DNA of 64,000 bases. Source: Epiperipatus broadwayi. Its lineage: Eukaryota > Onychophora > Udeonychophora > Euonychophora > Peripatidae. The stretch lies in NCBI GenBank assembly GCA_028023455.1, contig JAQFVV010012416.1, positions 7,669,594 through 7,733,593 of the forward strand. Reading direction: 5' to 3'. How positions within the stretch are numbered: the stretch's first letter is position 1; the number at the start of each line of letters is the position of its first letter. Both the position numbers and the translations under genes were made by a program. Below the pieces are notes generated by a model. It ran no database searches, was not told the origin of the DNA, and saw only the letters and a program-made list of their open reading frames with translations. Below are positions 53,345-62,263 of this stretch, in pieces.

Positions 53345-53980
53345 CGTTATTAGTTTAAGATGTGATATGTTGGACTATTTCCATCATTTATGAGTGAATG
53401 TTGAATGTAAAGAAAATTTTAAACTTTATTTAAACTTTCCAAATACAAACAACTTGTTAGTAATAACACACTAATAGACAATACAGATTAGTAATTACAC
53501 AACGTTTCAAATAGTATTATTCTTCATTCTTCTTCAGGTGTTGCTGGCCTATATGCACAGTGACAATATTTGCTTAGAAGTTGAACTAGCACCTTTAGAT
53601 TCTTGAATATTGAATTTGAAGACAAACGCTCTACCAACTAAAAGCAGAATAGCTCAGTTGGTAGAGTGTTTGCCTTAAAATTCGATATTCAAGAATCTAA
53701 AGGTGCCAGTTCAACTTCTAAGCAAATATTGTCACTGTGCATATAGGCCAGCAACACCTGAAGAAGAGTGGAGAATAATACTACTCGAAAGGTTGTGTAA
53801 CCACTAACCTGTATTGTCTATTTGTGTGTTATTACTAACAAGTTGTTTGTATTTGGAAAGTTTAAATAAAGTTTAAAATTTTCTTTACATTCAAAATTCA
53901 CTCATAAATGATGGAAATAGTCCAATATAGCACATCTTACAATATACCATCATTACAAACCTTCAGACGTTATTAGTTTA
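53345..53980. mobile_element. Inverted SINE dimer (hairpin) in one target duplication
   Basis: Two copies of a tRNA-derived SINE lie head to head. The right, plus-strand copy starts AGCAGAATAGCTCAGTTGGT (53643) with a canonical tRNA A box, a B-box-like GCCAGTTCAACTTC, a central GAAGAAGAGTGG region, AGTTTAAATAAAGTTT and a 3' end ACAAACCTTCAG at 53966. The left copy is the reverse complement and lacks the first tRNA bases. Arms 53356-53639 and 53656-53940 pair around a 16-nt loop that is the SINE 5' end. The whole is flanked by a perfect 13-bp direct repeat CGTTATTAGTTTA (53345-53357 and 53968-53980). The single target duplication implies insertion as one unit. Arms differ at several percent of sites. 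A fragment of the same family is at 40328-40522. Confidence 0.85.
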
Positions 53981-55448
53981 GTACAACTTTCATGTATAAT
54001 AAAATTTTATAATGAGTTATAATGAAGGATTAAAAGTTAAAAGGATATATGGATGTAATACAAGGCAAATGTAAAAGGAAAATGTTAAATAAAGATTGTA
54101 ATTCTACTTGTAATGTATCATAGCAGTCTGCTTGGAAAATGAAAGAATTATTTATTAAAATTGTCAATGAAAAAAAAAAAAAAAACTCCGTGAAATTTTC
54201 AATAATCAGTTTACATTGGAATTGTATAAGTTTATAATTTTCTTATGAGAACAAAAGGAGCATTGGAATACTATTAAAAATTAAAGTTTTTTTTTTTTAG
54301 ATGAACTTATGTTTTTCAAAAAAAAAAAAAAACGTGCTACATAATATTCGTATATAGTTTAATTTTTATACTTTAAAATAATCGTTATCAATGTGGAGGA
54401 ATAAGTTAATAGATAAAGAAATTAATAATTTGATTTGTTTATGTATGCAATTAATTGTTTAAAGTTTTTATTTTATTAAATATTGTTAGACAATTAAAAT
54501 AAATGTATATGGTCAATGAGCTAGTGAAATATCCACATAAAAGTAGTTACATATCTGTATTCACTAAGGCAATTAACCTAAAGCATGTGCGGTTGAAAAT
54601 GCGAAGGTAGGGACCTCTACAGATCTTAATCACAAACTGTCTGGGTCCGGATATAATATTGATATGATAAATAATGATATTTAAAGTTTGATCTTATGTT
54701 TAACTATTAATGCTTTAATGTAATTGTAGTAGAGTTATAGCTAATTTTAGTTTATAATTCTTTATGGGCTGTTAGTTATAAGACATGTATAAACAGGTAT
54801 AGCTTGAAAATAGGAAGTTAATACATGAGTTATTACATAAAATGAAGATAAGGATTTTTTTTTTAATTTTAGGATGCATCAAAGAGCGGTCTATCAACAT
54901 TTAGCTTAATATCATAAATTGTAAATGGAAATTAGTCCAGGAAGAGATAAGTTGTCATATTTGATAGTGTACAGTATAAAAGTTTCAGTTGCTGTATTTT
55001 ATTATAGAGTTTAATAATAAGACCATAGAGAAATTGAATATAATTTCAGAAAAATTAATGATTGCATAAGTATTTTATTATTATCTTCTTAGAGTGCAAG
55101 GTAAAGAGAGTGATCAAATGGTGAATATCATAAAATATAAACACAGATAAATATGTAATATTTCATAATATTATAGATTATAATATTATAATGAGATTAT
55201 TTTAGTTAAGAAATAAAACAATAATCCATATTTTAAATCTTCTTATATTTTGCAGCATAATCGATCAGAGATAATGAGTGTAAATCAAATCCATAAAAAA
55301 AGGGGGATTGATTATTTAATAAATACACGTGGTTTTGTGATGTAAGAAATAAAGTTAAATATCACAACAACACCATATTGTATGAGCAGGGAGTTTTTTT
55401 ATTTTAAATATCTAGTTGTAATTAAGTGGAATAGAAATGTTCAAATGT
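53981..55448. other. AT-rich non-coding stretch
   Basis: Nothing recognised. Poly-A runs lie at 54169-54184 and 54319-54333, and a poly-T run ends near 54297. Confidence 0.5.
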
Positions 55449-55452
55449 TTAT

Positions 55453-57633
55453 TGTAACCTAACCCCCTCTCGAGATTACGGCTTCGAAACTAACATGACA
55501 CAGCGTAAGGCTTTATTTTTTTTCTTACATCGACAGTTGTTTATAATCCACATAAGAGGGCGCCAGATACGATTATTTAAGTGTTTTAACTACTCGCATC
55601 ACCTTACATTATGTCACAAACGATTCCGAAGTCAAATCCCGCCCGCTAACTCGATACTCTCAGCATGGACCAATCCGATGACTCAGGGTCGCTACACGAT
55701 TGTCCCTAACAAGACTCCTCCCGGAGAAGACGCATTGACCGCTAATTAAAATCAGCATGTTTCTTTACTAAGTCTATCACGGCAGGAAGGCCGTTTATTG
55801 GTCACCGCTGACCTATCAATCTGTTCGTTTACGCCCGAACACAAGGCTTATAAATCATCCCCCCGCTTTATTGCTTACAACATAAGTTATTGACATTTAT
55901 TTTCATAGACCCGCCCTCTCTTAAGACTATCTTAACTAGATTACATACTAAAGAAAACATCGCGCCGTGAGTCACGATGTTTTGATACATAAAACAATAT
56001 AAAACAAATATTAATCTAAATGACGAATCTATCTAATAATTTTAAACAATAACTATGATAACAAATATAAATTAAGAATTTGAATCGTGTGAAATGATTT
56101 GATAAATGCTCGAATTGATTATATAATGAACAAGTTTATTAAGATATTAATTTTGTTAAGTTAACCTTTTTTAGTCACACACACACATAAACACGCTCTC
56201 AGAGAAACATAATTAATAAATACAAGTATGCATTGCGAAATAAAGTTCATTTCATGGATTAAATAATTCTCTATCCTGACTTTCATTTAAGTTTAAAGTT
56301 CATGTGAATAAAGTTCTGTTATACGATAAATTATCAGACGAGGAAAGTTCAAGTTTGATTTGTACAAATTAGGTAGGTTATTTACGAGATTGCCTGTAAG
56401 AGTTCTAGATTGAGTGAGTGATTTAATATAAACATATTTACCTAGGTTTTATCTTGGGTGCGGCGATTATCGGTTGATCCTGGTACACGTGGGAATTTTG
56501 CGGAACATATTATCAGCTGGAGCATTCACGGAACACGATGTTATCGGAGTTGCATAGTCCTGGAGATTTTGGTAGCGGAGCGCCGATCAGTCACTGAGAG
56601 GTTTATTAGCCCCTCATGACGATCGACGCTCTTGGTATTAATTTCGGAATAGTCATCTTTAATGCCGAGGAATTCGTTGAGTTACTTCAGACCAATTCAG
56701 TGGTACGCCAATGGCATAAGCGTCGGATGATGAGCAGGTGATAATAACAACAGTAATGATCGCGTGATAATATCACTATATCAATAAGACAGAGATATCT
56801 ATGTAGAATAGCATCTAGAATCCTGTTCTGTCCTTTTTCTGAATAGGTTTTGAGGTGTATTTAAAAGGTTTGGTCCATATCTTGGGATCCAATCTACCCC
56901 CAGAGTTCCCTGTTTCTCAAGTTGTCGTTAAGGTCCGCGTTAGCATTACTCACTCTCTTTTTTGCTACAGGCAATCTTTATTTTGAGGCAATCTCGTTTC
57001 GCAATCAATCTTATTCTTTCACATTTTTAATGCATGCGTGTGTGTGTGTTTTTATTAGAACAATACATACTATTTTAAAATTAGAAGTCGAGCATTTATC
57101 ATTTCATTAGATCTTTTCTATTACTCTTATTTTAAATGATTTTCTAAAATAATCCCCTGTTAAATTCCCATGGCGTTTTTTGAAGGACAATTATACATTT
57201 TAATTAAGAAAGCGAATTTGATTTCTAACGGCAAATTATATTTATCATGTTAAAGAAACAAATTATATTTAAAAGTGAATTATATTTATCATTTTAAGAT
57301 AACAATTATATATTTATTATTTATCAAATTGACTCATATTTATTATTTAAGATTACGAATTATACTTATTATTTATGCAAGTGAATTATCTTTATTATTT
57401 AAGGAATAAACTACATTTATTATTTACCAGCTTTAATCATTTACTTTATACGTTTACGATCTGCATTTTTATGGGTGTGTTTTACAGCGGTATTTTATAC
57501 ATATATTTTATACGATGAAGGAAACTATTCTAAATTACGATAATGAGGTTATGCGTGTTTTAGGTTGCTTGTTGGTGTGTGTATTTCTTGATGCTTTCTG
57601 GATTTAATATTGATGTAACGCTGTCTCGTTACA
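55453..57633 (-). repeat. 3' LTR of the Ty3/gypsy element
   Basis: Begins TGTAACCTAACCCCC and ends CTCGTTACA on the plus strand, giving a 6-bp terminal inverted repeat. It matches 61734-63914 along its full length. Differences from the partner: one C less near 55465, an inverted 12-nt loop at 55963-55974, a TT more just after it, one T more at 56041, and a few substitutions and length changes near 56073, 56830, 57220, 57270 and 57290. Open frames in it (for example 55495-55749) repeat identically in the other LTR and are not taken as genes. Confidence 0.96.
55956..55981. other. Hairpin with flipped loop (3' LTR version)
   Basis: AACATCG (55956-55962) and CGATGTT (55975-55981) form a 7-bp stem around the 12-nt loop CGCCGTGAGTCA. 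The 5' LTR has the same stem with the loop reversed. Confidence 0.93.
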
Positions 57634-57646
57634 TATCTCCCCGCCC
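57634..57646 (-). promoter_or_regulatory. Polypurine tract
   Basis: The minus strand reads GGGCGGGGAGATA directly before the 3' LTR. It is the expected site and composition for plus-strand DNA priming in an LTR retrotransposon. Confidence 0.75.
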
Positions 57647-57652
57647 GGTGAA

Positions 57653-57682
57653 GAGTAAAATCCGATGCTGCGGATTTTACTC
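57653..57682. other. Perfect 12-bp inverted repeat near the 3' LTR
   Basis: GAGTAAAATCCG (57653-57664) and CGGATTTTACTC (57671-57682) are exact reverse complements with a 6-nt loop. The hairpin lies between the Gag-Pol stop codon (57698) and the polypurine tract, in the 3' untranslated region of the transcript. The role is unknown. Confidence 0.85.
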
Positions 57683-57697
57683 GGTGAAGGAGCGGAA

Positions 57698-60600
57698 TTA
57701 TTCTGCTCTCTTCAATGCTCTCGCATTAAACGTTCCTTTTCCGTGGGTCAACGCAAAGGCGTTGTTTCCATACGCCCTGACGATCTCGTATGGGCCCTCG
57801 TATAGGTCGAGGAATTTTTTGTAGATGTTTTGCCCGGGTCGGCTGACTGGGTTGGTCTTCACCATCACTCGATCGCCCACTTTGAACGTGTTCTGGGCGG
57901 GCTTCTGGGTCTGCGCTCGTCTTCTTCCCATATGCTCTAATCTCCGCAGGGCTATTTGGTTATCTTGCCTCCTGTCGATTTTTCCGATTCGGATGGCGGG
58001 CCTGTCCTCGTATGGGTAAGGTATTGGTTGCCCATAATGGAGTCGGCTAGGTTCGAACCCCGTGGATTCATTCTTCGAGGAGTTGATCATTCCCGTGATC
58101 CGGGGAATCTCCTGGGCCCATTTTCGGTGATCTCCCATGGTGTATACCCGGAGTAACCGTCCCAATTCTCGCATTACTCGCTCACACGGATTGCTCTGTG
58201 GGTTCCGAATTGATGTCATATGGTGTTTAATCCCGGTTCGGTTTATCCACTGCCGCCACGCTTTCGACACAAATGGCGTGCCATGGTCTGATAGGATGTA
58301 CCTTGGCTTTCCAATGATGGGGAACTGCTTTGTCTCCAATAATTTGATGGTTTGGTGGGCGTTCGCTCGGGCCATGGGGTAGGTGGCGACCATTTTGGAA
58401 CATAAGTCGTATGTGACTAACACATATCTTTTTCCCCCGGCCATCGGTAACGGCCCGTAGTAATCGATTGCTATGGTATGGTTGGGTTCCCGTATGATAA
58501 TCGGGATCTGAGGTCCTTCGTTGCATCGATTTAGTGGTTTGGTTCTTGCGCATACATCGCATCTCCGTAATCTTGCGACGATGTCCCGGTGCATTCCCGG
58601 CCAGTAAAACCAGTTGCTCAGATATCCCTCCGTCTTGTTCGCCCCGTAATGTCCGCGTTCTCGGTGTGTCTCGTCGATTATCTGACTGCGCATGTTCTCC
58701 GGGATCACGATTCGGGTTTGCTTCCCATTCCCCGTTTTCCTTTGGAGTAACCCCCCCAGGGTGACGCATCGGTCCCGATACTTCCATATCGGACCCCCTT
58801 CGGTCCCTTCTTCCCCCTGGTGGGAGCCTGTTCTTGACTTCCCTTTACGTAAATAACCGATTATTTGCCGGCAATCCTTGTCCTTTTCCTGGCTTCTTCG
58901 AATGTTGCCTGCTGTAAATCCTCCCTTACTGTCCTGGCGGGTCGTCGCGGCAATGTAGGCGAACTCGCTTGTCTCCACGTTCGTTTGAGTTCCTATCGGG
59001 TAACGGCTCAGCGTGTCCGCGATCACGTTATCCCTTCCTTTGCAGTATTCCACCTCGTATTGAAATTCCTGTAAGGCTAAACTCCACCGCACCAATCTGT
59101 TGTTGGTTAAGAAGCTTTTGTTCAGGAACTCCAGACTCCGGTGGTCGGTGACGACCTTGACTTTGGACCCAACCAGATATTGCCGGAATTTTTTGAACGC
59201 CCACACTATGGCGAGGGCTTCTCGTTCTGTAACTGTGTACCTTCTCTCCGGGTCCTTCAGCAGCCGGCTGATGAACGCCAATACCCTCTGCTCTCCCTTC
59301 GGTCCCTTCTGGTACAGGGTGGCTCCCAGCCCGATGTCACTGCTATCCGTTTGCACCCAGAACATCTGGTCGAAGTCTGGGTGTGTCAATATTGTTTGTT
59401 TCAGGAACCCTTCTTTCACCTTCCGGAAACTCCGTTCCTGCTTCACGTCCCACACCCACGCTTGCTCCTTCCTTAGTAGTTGTAGTAAGGGCTCCATATC
59501 GTGGGTGAAGTTCTCGTAGAATTTATTATAAAACGTACACATTCCTAAGAATGCCTTAATGTCCTTCTTCTTCTTTGGTGTGGGGAATTCCTGGATCGCC
59601 TGGATTTTTTCGGGGTTTGGCCGTACTCCCTCCGGGCTGACGATATGTCCTAAGAACTTGACCTCCTGCGTCGCAAAGTGGCTCTTCTTGATGTTGATTT
59701 TGATCCCCTTCTGTTCGCATTCCTGGAGTAGCCTTTCTAGGTGCTGGCAATGTTCCTCGATGTCGTTGGACGCTATGATGATGTCGTCCACGTACATCGT
59801 CGCAAATCCTTTTACTTCGTCGGACAGGGTTTGATCCAGGCATTGTACTAAGCCCGCCCCACTGTTCTTTAGCCCGAAAGGTACTCGGTTGAACTGGTAT
59901 GCTCTCCCGTTATACTTGAACGCTGTGTACTTTCGGTCGTCGGGATGGAGGCTCATTTGCCAGTAACTGTTGGTTAAATCCATGGTGGAAAAAATCCGCT
60001 TGTCCCGGAACCTGGTCATTAGTTCGTTCATGACCGGTGGGGCGTTTGTGTCCGGTACCGTTACTCGGTTAAGTTGTCTAGCGTCGAGACATAATCTTAT
60101 CGACCCGTCCCCTTTCTTCACAGCTAGGATGGGGTTGTTGTACGGCGATGTGCATTTCGAAATGACTCCCCACTCCGTCATCTGCTTTAACTGGGCCTCA
60201 ATTTCTGTCCGGTATTGGAATGGGATCGGGTATGCCCTCGTTTGATATGGGTGGTTGGTGCTCAATCGGATCCGGTGCTCGTATCCTCGAATTACTCCCG
60301 GCTTGTCCGAGAAGACACTTTTGTGCGCCCCCAATATTTCCTGAATTCTTTCCTTCTTTTCTCCGTCTGGTTCCGTTATTTCCTCGATTTTTTTTTTGAT
60401 TTCCCCTTGTATTGCGATGCATTGCAGCTTCGTCTGTCGTCCTTCCGGTTTCTCGTCCCCTTTGCTCTTGAAGGGCACCGTGACTGTGCCGATCCTTGCC
60501 AGTTCGGTCCCGTAATCGATGTTACACTTAGCCGCTCCCATGAAGTCTGATCCTAACACTAAGTCATGGATCAGGCCTTCCAGTATTAACATGACCTGGG

Positions 60601-61402
60601 TACACTCCTGTCCCGCGATGCTGATCTTCGCCCACACTTGCTTGGTTTGTATTTTCGCCTTTCTTCCATTGGCCAGTACGATTTGGGTTCCCTTTAGCGG
60701 TAACGTTTTTATCTCTGTCGGTTCTCGGGCGATCTCGTTGAACAATTCCTGAGACATCACGGATACTTGGCTTCCCGTATCCAGTAAAGCCCTAGCCTTG
60801 TGCCCTTGGATCGACACGTCGATTATTGGGCATTCCGGTCTTCCCCGAGGCTCTTCCCCCTTCCCCTCTTGTGTCATATTGGCTATTCTGATCCCATTGT
60901 CCTCCTCTTGGTTGAAATACTCGTCGTTCTCGATCGCCTGTAGTTTCTTTAGCACTCCTGTTATTTCGGTCTCCCTCTCAATTATCTGCTTGACTTCCCT
61001 GGGTAGGTCGCGTCCCGCGATCCTAATTTGCTGTTCCTCCGGTATCTGGTATCTGTTTATTTTTTCTAGTCTTGCCATTTGTCTCTGTACAAAGGTACTG
61101 TATTTTTCCTCTTCCTCCCTCTTGTTTCGTTCTATTTCCCATCTTTCTCTTTCCTGCTGGGCTACTCCCCAGTATCTTTCCATGATAACCCTTTGGTACT
61201 CCTCGAATGTCTTTGGTTTGTTTTTTATCGTTTCCCACCATTCCACGGCTTCCCCTTGGATGTGGCTGCACGCGATCGCTATTTTGGACTCTTCGTTGAA
61301 CTGCTCGCATGAAAACAACCTCTTCAAACTTTCTATGTATCGACACGGATTCTCATTTCCCTTTCCTTTGAATTGCTCTATTTTTATCCATTTTCCCTCC
61401 AT
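57698..61402 (-). CDS. Gag-Pol polyprotein of Ty3/gypsy retrotransposon
   Basis: One open frame of 1234 residues. Residues 1-140 are a capsid-like Gag (VEWWETIKN near 54, then a charged helix rich in Glu and Arg). No CCHC zinc knuckle is seen. The aspartic protease has LLDTGSQVS (DTGS 208-211). Reverse transcriptase covers about 385-560, with FSTMDLTNSYWQ near 471 and YVDD at 537-540. RNase H has TDSSD near 685, TEREAL near 725 and DNVIADTLSRYP near 791. Integrase has a zinc region (HRERGH near 913, CDVC at 948-951), catalytic D980, D1039 and E1074, and a GPY motif (EGPY at 1202-1205). No chromodomain and no env are visible. The first ATG (61402) lies about 330 bp inside the 5' LTR. The protein copies the element's RNA into DNA and inserts it. 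Its codons are much richer in G+C than the surroundings, and no break is present. Confidence 0.96.
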   Translation of the reverse strand: MEGKWIKIEQFKGKGNENPCRYIESLKRLFSCEQFNEESKIAIACSHIQGEAVEWWETIKNKPKTFEEYQRVIMERYWGVAQQERERWEIERNKREEEEKYSTFVQRQMARLEKINRYQIPEEQQIRIAGRDLPREVKQIIERETEITGVLKKLQAIENDEYFNQEEDNGIRIANMTQEGKGEEPRGRPECPIIDVSIQGHKARALLDTGSQVSVMSQELFNEIAREPTEIKTLPLKGTQIVLANGRKAKIQTKQVWAKISIAGQECTQVMLILEGLIHDLVLGSDFMGAAKCNIDYGTELARIGTVTVPFKSKGDEKPEGRQTKLQCIAIQGEIKKKIEEITEPDGEKKERIQEILGAHKSVFSDKPGVIRGYEHRIRLSTNHPYQTRAYPIPFQYRTEIEAQLKQMTEWGVISKCTSPYNNPILAVKKGDGSIRLCLDARQLNRVTVPDTNAPPVMNELMTRFRDKRIFSTMDLTNSYWQMSLHPDDRKYTAFKYNGRAYQFNRVPFGLKNSGAGLVQCLDQTLSDEVKGFATMYVDDIIIASNDIEEHCQHLERLLQECEQKGIKINIKKSHFATQEVKFLGHIVSPEGVRPNPEKIQAIQEFPTPKKKKDIKAFLGMCTFYNKFYENFTHDMEPLLQLLRKEQAWVWDVKQERSFRKVKEGFLKQTILTHPDFDQMFWVQTDSSDIGLGATLYQKGPKGEQRVLAFISRLLKDPERRYTVTEREALAIVWAFKKFRQYLVGSKVKVVTDHRSLEFLNKSFLTNNRLVRWSLALQEFQYEVEYCKGRDNVIADTLSRYPIGTQTNVETSEFAYIAATTRQDSKGGFTAGNIRRSQEKDKDCRQIIGYLRKGKSRTGSHQGEEGTEGGPIWKYRDRCVTLGGLLQRKTGNGKQTRIVIPENMRSQIIDETHRERGHYGANKTEGYLSNWFYWPGMHRDIVARLRRCDVCARTKPLNRCNEGPQIPIIIREPNHTIAIDYYGPLPMAGGKRYVLVTYDLCSKMVATYPMARANAHQTIKLLETKQFPIIGKPRYILSDHGTPFVSKAWRQWINRTGIKHHMTSIRNPQSNPCERVMRELGRLLRVYTMGDHRKWAQEIPRITGMINSSKNESTGFEPSRLHYGQPIPYPYEDRPAIRIGKIDRRQDNQIALRRLEHMGRRRAQTQKPAQNTFKVGDRVMVKTNPVSRPGQNIYKKFLDLYEGPYEIVRAYGNNAFALTHGKGTFNARALKRAE

Positions 61403-61665
61403 TCTGTTTACTTTGATTTTATAGTTTTATGGTGACAGCGACTGATCCGCGTCCGCTCCCTTATCTCCTGCTATGCTTTATTTATTTTATCTTGCTCCGG
61501 TGACTTGTTTACATATTTGCAATGTTAAGTCTCGCCGCGATTTTGTTCCGTTTGTTTATATTTTATCACTAAAAAAATTTTTTTTTTCTTTTTTACTACG
61601 CTTTTTGTTTACACTTTTCCGCGTCTTCTCCCAGTTCGGCCGCTTTTGCTAGTATTTGGATTTGC

Positions 61666-61696
<31 letters not shown>

Positions 61697-61733
61697 GCTT
61701 CATTTATACTAGCTTCACGTTGGAAGCGCCAAA
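61403..61733 (-). other. Retrotransposon 5' leader between LTR and Gag-Pol
   Basis: On the plus strand it contains a T run of about 27 (61666-61692), which is poly-A in the transcript. It also holds the primer binding site at its LTR edge. No frame of note. Confidence 0.7.
61714..61731 (-). promoter_or_regulatory. Primer binding site
   Basis: Two bases inside the 5' LTR, the minus strand reads TGGCGCTTCCAACGTGAA. TGG is the complement of a tRNA CCA end, and TGGCGC is a common start for such sites. The rest recalls the 3' end of a lysine tRNA with a two-base difference in length, but the primer tRNA was not verified. Confidence 0.7.
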
Positions 61734-61793
61734 TGTAACCTAACCCCCCTCTCGAGATTACGGCTTCGAAACTAACATGACACAGCGTAAGGC

Positions 61794-62136
61794 TTTATTT
61801 TTTTTCTTACATCGACAGTTGTTTATAATCCACATAAGAGGGCGCCAGATACGATTATTTAAGTGTTTTAACTACTCGCATCACCTTACATTATGTCACA
61901 AACGATTCCGAAGTCAAATCCCGCCCGCTAACTCGATACTCTCAGCATGGACCAATCCGATGACTCAGGGTCGCTACACGATTGTCCCTAACAAGACTCC
62001 TCCCGGAGAAGACGCATTGACCGCTAATTAAAATCAGCATGTTTCTTTACTAAGTCTATCACGGCAGGAAGGCCGTTTATTGGTCACCGCTGACCTATCA
62101 ATCTGTTCGTTTACGCCCGAACACAAGGCTTATAAA
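61794..62136 (-). promoter_or_regulatory. Possible LTR promoter and poly(A) signal
   Basis: On the minus strand a TATA-like TTTATAAG lies at 62136-62129, and an AATAAA at 61799-61794, in the order and spacing expected for start and end of the R region. The same pair exists in the other LTR. The placement is by motif only and could be chance in AT-rich DNA. Confidence 0.35.
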
Positions 62137-62237
62137 TCATCCCCCCGCTTTATTGCTTACAACATAAGTTATTGACATTTATTTTCATAGACCCGCCCTC
62201 TCTTAAGACTATCTTAACTAGATTACATACTAAAGAA

Positions 62238-62263
62238 AACATCGTGACTTACGGCGCGATGTT
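62238..62263. other. Hairpin with flipped loop (5' LTR version)
   Basis: Stem AACATCG / CGATGTT at 62238-62244 and 62257-62263. The loop TGACTTACGGCG is the reverse complement of the 3' LTR loop apart from one base. Confidence 0.93.

Noticed and set aside
53643-53720. tRNA gene with a canonical A box
   Set aside because: It is the 5' head of a SINE; the B box is degenerate, and the sequence continues into a repeated 3' body also seen at 40.3 kb.
55495-55749. 84-codon frame, identical at 61777-62031; also 62-codon frames at 56922 and 63202
   Set aside because: They lie in the LTRs, are identical only because the LTRs are duplicates, and show no domain.
60798-61424. 208-codon frame and many other plus-strand frames across 57.8-61.4 kb
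   Set aside because: They are antisense or shifted readings of the Gag-Pol gene, whose minus-strand frame has clear catalytic motifs.
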